From assembly GCA_903826575.1 (NCBI GenBank), contig CAIKEU010000013.1, positions 1-64,000 of the forward strand: a DNA stretch of 64,000 nucleotides. Reading direction: 5' to 3'. Positions 61,820 through 64,000 of this stretch are shown one piece after another (within the stretch, counting starts at the first letter, position 1; each line of letters opens with the position of its first letter). This DNA is from an uncultured bacterium. Its GTDB lineage: Bacteria; Actinomycetota; Actinomycetes; S36-B12; CAIYMF01. A program made the position numbers and the translations under genes. A model generated the notes under the pieces. It made no database searches and was not told the DNA's origin. It was given only the letters and a program-made list of their open reading frames with translations.

Positions 61820-62250
61820 GAAACGTCCGTTTCGTTTGCCGAGCGATTGTTTGACCGCCGAACATAAACCAGACCGGCGATGGGTAACAACAACGGAATG
61901 AATCCGTAACCTTCACCGAAATGCGACCAGACGGTCGCCCGCGGAAATGCCGCCGGGTCAAGGAAGCTCCACGTTCCTACGACAAGTACCCCGACAAGTT
62001 CCACTGCGATAAACGTGCGCGCATGTTTCAACGACGCTGGGGTTCCTTGCCAAAGCAGAACCGTGATAAAGACGTAGATCAACGCTGCTAATGCCGACAG
62101 CAAGTATGCGATCGGAGCGTCAGAAAATTTCGTCGCAAGTTGAAATAGCGCACGCGACGTGGCCGCAATTGCGAATACGGCGTAGACGCCGATTATCACT
62201 CGCCCTGGTCCGTGGTGGGTCGCAACGTTGCCGGGCTTTGATTCACTCAT
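61816..62250 (-). CDS. Four-span integral membrane protein, unknown function
   Basis: A 144-residue protein with four membrane segments (VIIGVYAVFAIAATSRALF, IAYLLSALAALIYVFITVLLW, FIAVELVGVLVVGTWSFL, FIPLLLPIAGLVYV). No family is recognised beyond actinobacterial membrane proteins. The ATG follows GGAGGAATAACCCA, which favours it over an earlier ATG. It overlaps the upstream membrane gene by ATGA, so they are probably co-translated. Confidence 0.72.
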   Translation of the reverse strand: MSESKPGNVATHHGPGRVIIGVYAVFAIAATSRALFQLATKFSDAPIAYLLSALAALIYVFITVLLWQGTPASLKHARTFIAVELVGVLVVGTWSFLDPAAFPRATVWSHFGEGYGFIPLLLPIAGLVYVRRSNNRSANETDVS

Positions 62251-62633
62251 TGGGTTATTCCTCCAGTCCACACCTGCGTCACGCGAATAATCAGCACCGC
62301 AAGGACAATCAGGGCCACCGCCGCGGCCCCACTACCCCATCGTCCCGGCTCGCCCTTGGCCCACACGATCATTCCCGGGGGCAGTGCCAAACACGCAATG
62401 AGGTAACACACGAACACGACAGGCTCTGCCGGTGCCGTGCCTTGCACCCACAGTCGTACGCACTGGAATCCGATAACCAGAAGCCCAATTTCGAGGACCC
62501 CTAGCAGCGCCATCGCCCACGTCGGCACTGACTTTTTCATGATCGCGAGCACGACAAGGACAGCGGCGAGGGCAAGGGATCCGTACATGACGACGGCCGT
62601 AAGTTGCTGAGCCGGGAAGGTTGACATCGTCAT
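62247..62633 (-). CDS. Four-span small membrane protein, unknown function
   Basis: A 128-residue protein with four hydrophobic helices and short loops (VVMYGSLALAAVLVVLAIM, WAMALLGVLEIGLLVIGFQ, EPVVFVCYLIACLALPPGMIVW, GAAAVALIVLAVLIIRV). It follows the EamA gene by 2 bp and overlaps the next gene, forming a three-gene membrane-protein operon. Function is unknown. Confidence 0.72.
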   Translation of the reverse strand: MTMSTFPAQQLTAVVMYGSLALAAVLVVLAIMKKSVPTWAMALLGVLEIGLLVIGFQCVRLWVQGTAPAEPVVFVCYLIACLALPPGMIVWAKGEPGRWGSGAAAVALIVLAVLIIRVTQVWTGGITQ

Positions 62634-62635
62634 AA

Positions 62636-63496
62636 TCAGCCCAACGCAAGTAGAGCGGATGCGACAAGGGCCGTGAGCATCCCAAAGATTTGAATCGGCC
62701 TAAGTCGCTCGGCCAAAACGAATCGTGCCAAGAACACCGTGGCCGCGGGATATAGGGATCCCAGGACGGCCACCACCGACAGCATGCCTAGATGAACTGC
62801 CAGAACGTAAAACGCATTCGCGCCTACGTCAAGAACACCAGCGCCGATGGCCTGCCATCTGGTTACTGAATCGGGCGGGAGGACCGGCGTGCGAAGTCGG
62901 CGGGCAACGATTAAGGCGATCGAGACCAAGACGACCGTCGAAGTCGTCCGTGCGAAGACCACTGGCCATAAACCAGCATCCGTCGGCGCAAGCCCGATCA
63001 ACGCAAAGAAGAATCCGATCCCGACACCAGCACCGAGCGCGTAGGCCAAGGCTCGCGGAGTGACGCGTTGATGAGTTCCATCGTCGGTTGGGTTAGATGG
63101 CTCGAGCCCAACGGTGATGATGGCAACAACTGCTAGCGCCATACCCACGTATGCCAGGGCCCCCGGTCGCTCACCTCGAAAAAGACCTACAACGACTGGG
63201 ATTGCCGCGCCTAGCACTGCCGAGATTGGCGACAGCACCCCCATGGGACCGGCACTCAAAGCCAAGTAAAGCAAGAGGATTCCGAAGGCTCCACACACTC
63301 CCGCGGCTATACCTGGCAGAGCGCTACCAGAACGATTTCCGCCAAGAATCAGCGCAACCGGAATGATGAACGCCATTCCCGCAGGTGTCGTCAGGACAAG
63401 GGTTTGTAGCGGAGTGGATTTTCTCGAAGCGAATCCACCGACAAAGTCAGCAACACCCCATACCAACGCTGAGATGAGTGCGAGAAGGGCGGCCAC
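62636..63496 (-). CDS. EamA/DMT-superfamily transporter
   Basis: A 286-residue membrane protein with ten predicted spans in two EamA repeats. The starts are LLALISALVWGVADFVGGF and AYALGAGVGIGFFFALIGL. It likely exports metabolites or amino acids, but the substrate is unknown. The GTG start is the first codon of the frame. It is first in the three-gene operon. Confidence 0.88.
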   Translation of the reverse strand: MAALLALISALVWGVADFVGGFASRKSTPLQTLVLTTPAGMAFIIPVALILGGNRSGSALPGIAAGVCGAFGILLLYLALSAGPMGVLSPISAVLGAAIPVVVGLFRGERPGALAYVGMALAVVAIITVGLEPSNPTDDGTHQRVTPRALAYALGAGVGIGFFFALIGLAPTDAGLWPVVFARTTSTVVLVSIALIVARRLRTPVLPPDSVTRWQAIGAGVLDVGANAFYVLAVHLGMLSVVAVLGSLYPAATVFLARFVLAERLRPIQIFGMLTALVASALLALG

Positions 63497-63609
63497 ACAG
63501 GTATCTCAGCACATCGTCGCTTGTTCGGCGCACGCCGCCGCACCTTCGAACTACGTCAACGCCGAATCACGTGAGGGTGTAACTGCAACCGAGATGAATT
63601 CCGCCGACA

Positions 63610-63948
63610 CTAGAGACGACGGCTGAGCACCAATTCACGCGAACCCGGGGCAATGCGCGCTGCCAGTAGCGGAGCCGACTGGGGCTGCTCGGCTACCGCG
63701 CGCACCGAACGCAAAACACGTGGAGTTGGCTCTGCCCACAGTCGCGGGACAATACCCCAGCAAATCATCGCAAGCGGAATCAGGAACGCAAGATTGAGCA
63801 ATCCGCCCATGTCGTGCAGTAGGGCGATCTGAGCCGCGGTAGAAACAACACCCAAGGTGAGACCGCTGAGCAAGGCAGCTGAGACGAGCATGCGGGCGGC
63901 ATAGGGGAGCGTGGTCGTCTCTGCTCCGAACTGCTCACGTCGCTTCAT
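63610..63948 (-). CDS. Small two-span membrane protein, unknown function
   Basis: A 112-residue protein with two membrane spans (MLVSAALLSGLTLGVVSTAAQIALL and LLNLAFLIPLAMICWGIV) and a basic C-terminal tail. The start MKRREQFG follows AAGGGAG and overlaps the stop of an upstream partial gene (ATGA). The longer track start is out of register with that coupling. Family not recognised. Confidence 0.62.
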   Translation of the reverse strand: MKRREQFGAETTTLPYAARMLVSAALLSGLTLGVVSTAAQIALLHDMGGLLNLAFLIPLAMICWGIVPRLWAEPTPRVLRSVRAVAEQPQSAPLLAARIAPGSRELVLSRRL

Positions 63949-63998
63949 GCCATGTCTCCCTTGTAGGACGGCCACAGTGCGTAGACATTGCTTGTTTC
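63945..63998 (-). CDS. C-terminal end of an unidentified protein (5' part outside window)
   Basis: A frame entering from the right edge encodes ...NVYALWPSYKGDMA and stops at a TGA that overlaps the start of the next gene (ATGA). The coupling makes it likely to be real. Too short to identify. Confidence 0.45.
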   Translation of the reverse strand, partial: ETSNVYALWPSYKGDMA

Positions 63999-64000
63999 AA

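Noticed and set aside
1-64000. CRISPR arrays, rRNA genes, insertion sequences
   Set aside because: No regularly spaced repeats, rRNA signatures, transposase ORFs or terminal inverted repeats were seen on either strand.

Overview
The window looks like chromosomal DNA of a mid-to-high-GC actinobacterium (Actinomycetota). Supporting evidence: a proteasome activator of the Bpa family, actinobacterial families of unknown function (DUF4446, DUF5926), the pheA-DUF4446 and serS-HAD gene pairs, a CsoR-CopZ-CopA copper operon with its classic operator, a ydaO/c-di-AMP riboswitch in front of an NlpC/P60 wall hydrolase, and many genes that appear to start as leaderless transcripts (TAnnnT about 6 nt before the start codon). 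The species cannot be named from sequence alone. No rRNA, CRISPR array, insertion sequence, prophage or integrase was seen.

Layout. 1-3.2 kb: tRNA-Arg, a zinc alcohol dehydrogenase, two tail-to-tail toxin-antitoxin modules (HigBA-like, and DUF433/DUF5615 of the VapBC45 type) and tRNA-Ser(GCU). 3.4-7.9 kb: a membrane alpha/beta hydrolase, a CPBP protease, a nucleosidase and a DDAH-like enzyme. 8-23.3 kb: a catabolic region with a PfkB sugar kinase, an ABC sugar importer with two tandem binding proteins and no ATPase, a SIS isomerase, an amidohydrolase, a copper pair (YcnI-CopC), a ketose-bisphosphate aldolase, a GH4 alpha-galactosidase-like enzyme, a DeoR regulator, a class II aldolase, a D-serine-dehydratase-like PLP enzyme and RidA. 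23.3-30.5 kb: a PLDc_N/SHOCT protein, an RGG-rich unknown, a potABCD-type polyamine importer operon, a cupin, an isochorismatase and DUF1697.

30.5-42 kb: an aldehyde/alcohol dehydrogenase with a divergent TetR, an alpha/beta hydrolase, tRNA-Ser(UGA), an NTF2-flavin monooxygenase fusion, a phosphodiester-glycosidase-like protein, a CPA1 antiporter, a VTT protein, Lgt, and a PAS-PAS-GGDEF-EAL protein. 42-48.4 kb: an HSL esterase, DinB, MobA and MoeA, a K+ channel with RCK domain, a quinone oxidoreductase and a SET-domain protein. 48.5-58.2 kb: Bpa, SerS, a HAD phosphatase, the riboswitch-controlled NlpC/P60 gene, csoR-copZ-copA, PheA, DUF4446 and DUF5926. 58.2-64 kb: GDPD, an FAD-linked oxidase, an Fpg/Nei glycosylase, an ABM-domain protein, small membrane proteins and an EamA transporter.

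How the parts work together. The 8-23 kb region reads as a sugar scavenging locus: import, hydrolysis of an alpha-galactoside-like glycoside, isomerisation or deamination, phosphorylation and aldol cleavage. A shared GAAACGCGCA motif in the two main control regions suggests one DeoR regulator governs both. The NlpC/P60 gene appears to be controlled by both a CRP-type box and the c-di-AMP riboswitch. The most unusual structural signal is that both tRNA-Ser genes are followed by a copy of their own 3' end and by a related short palindromic cassette.
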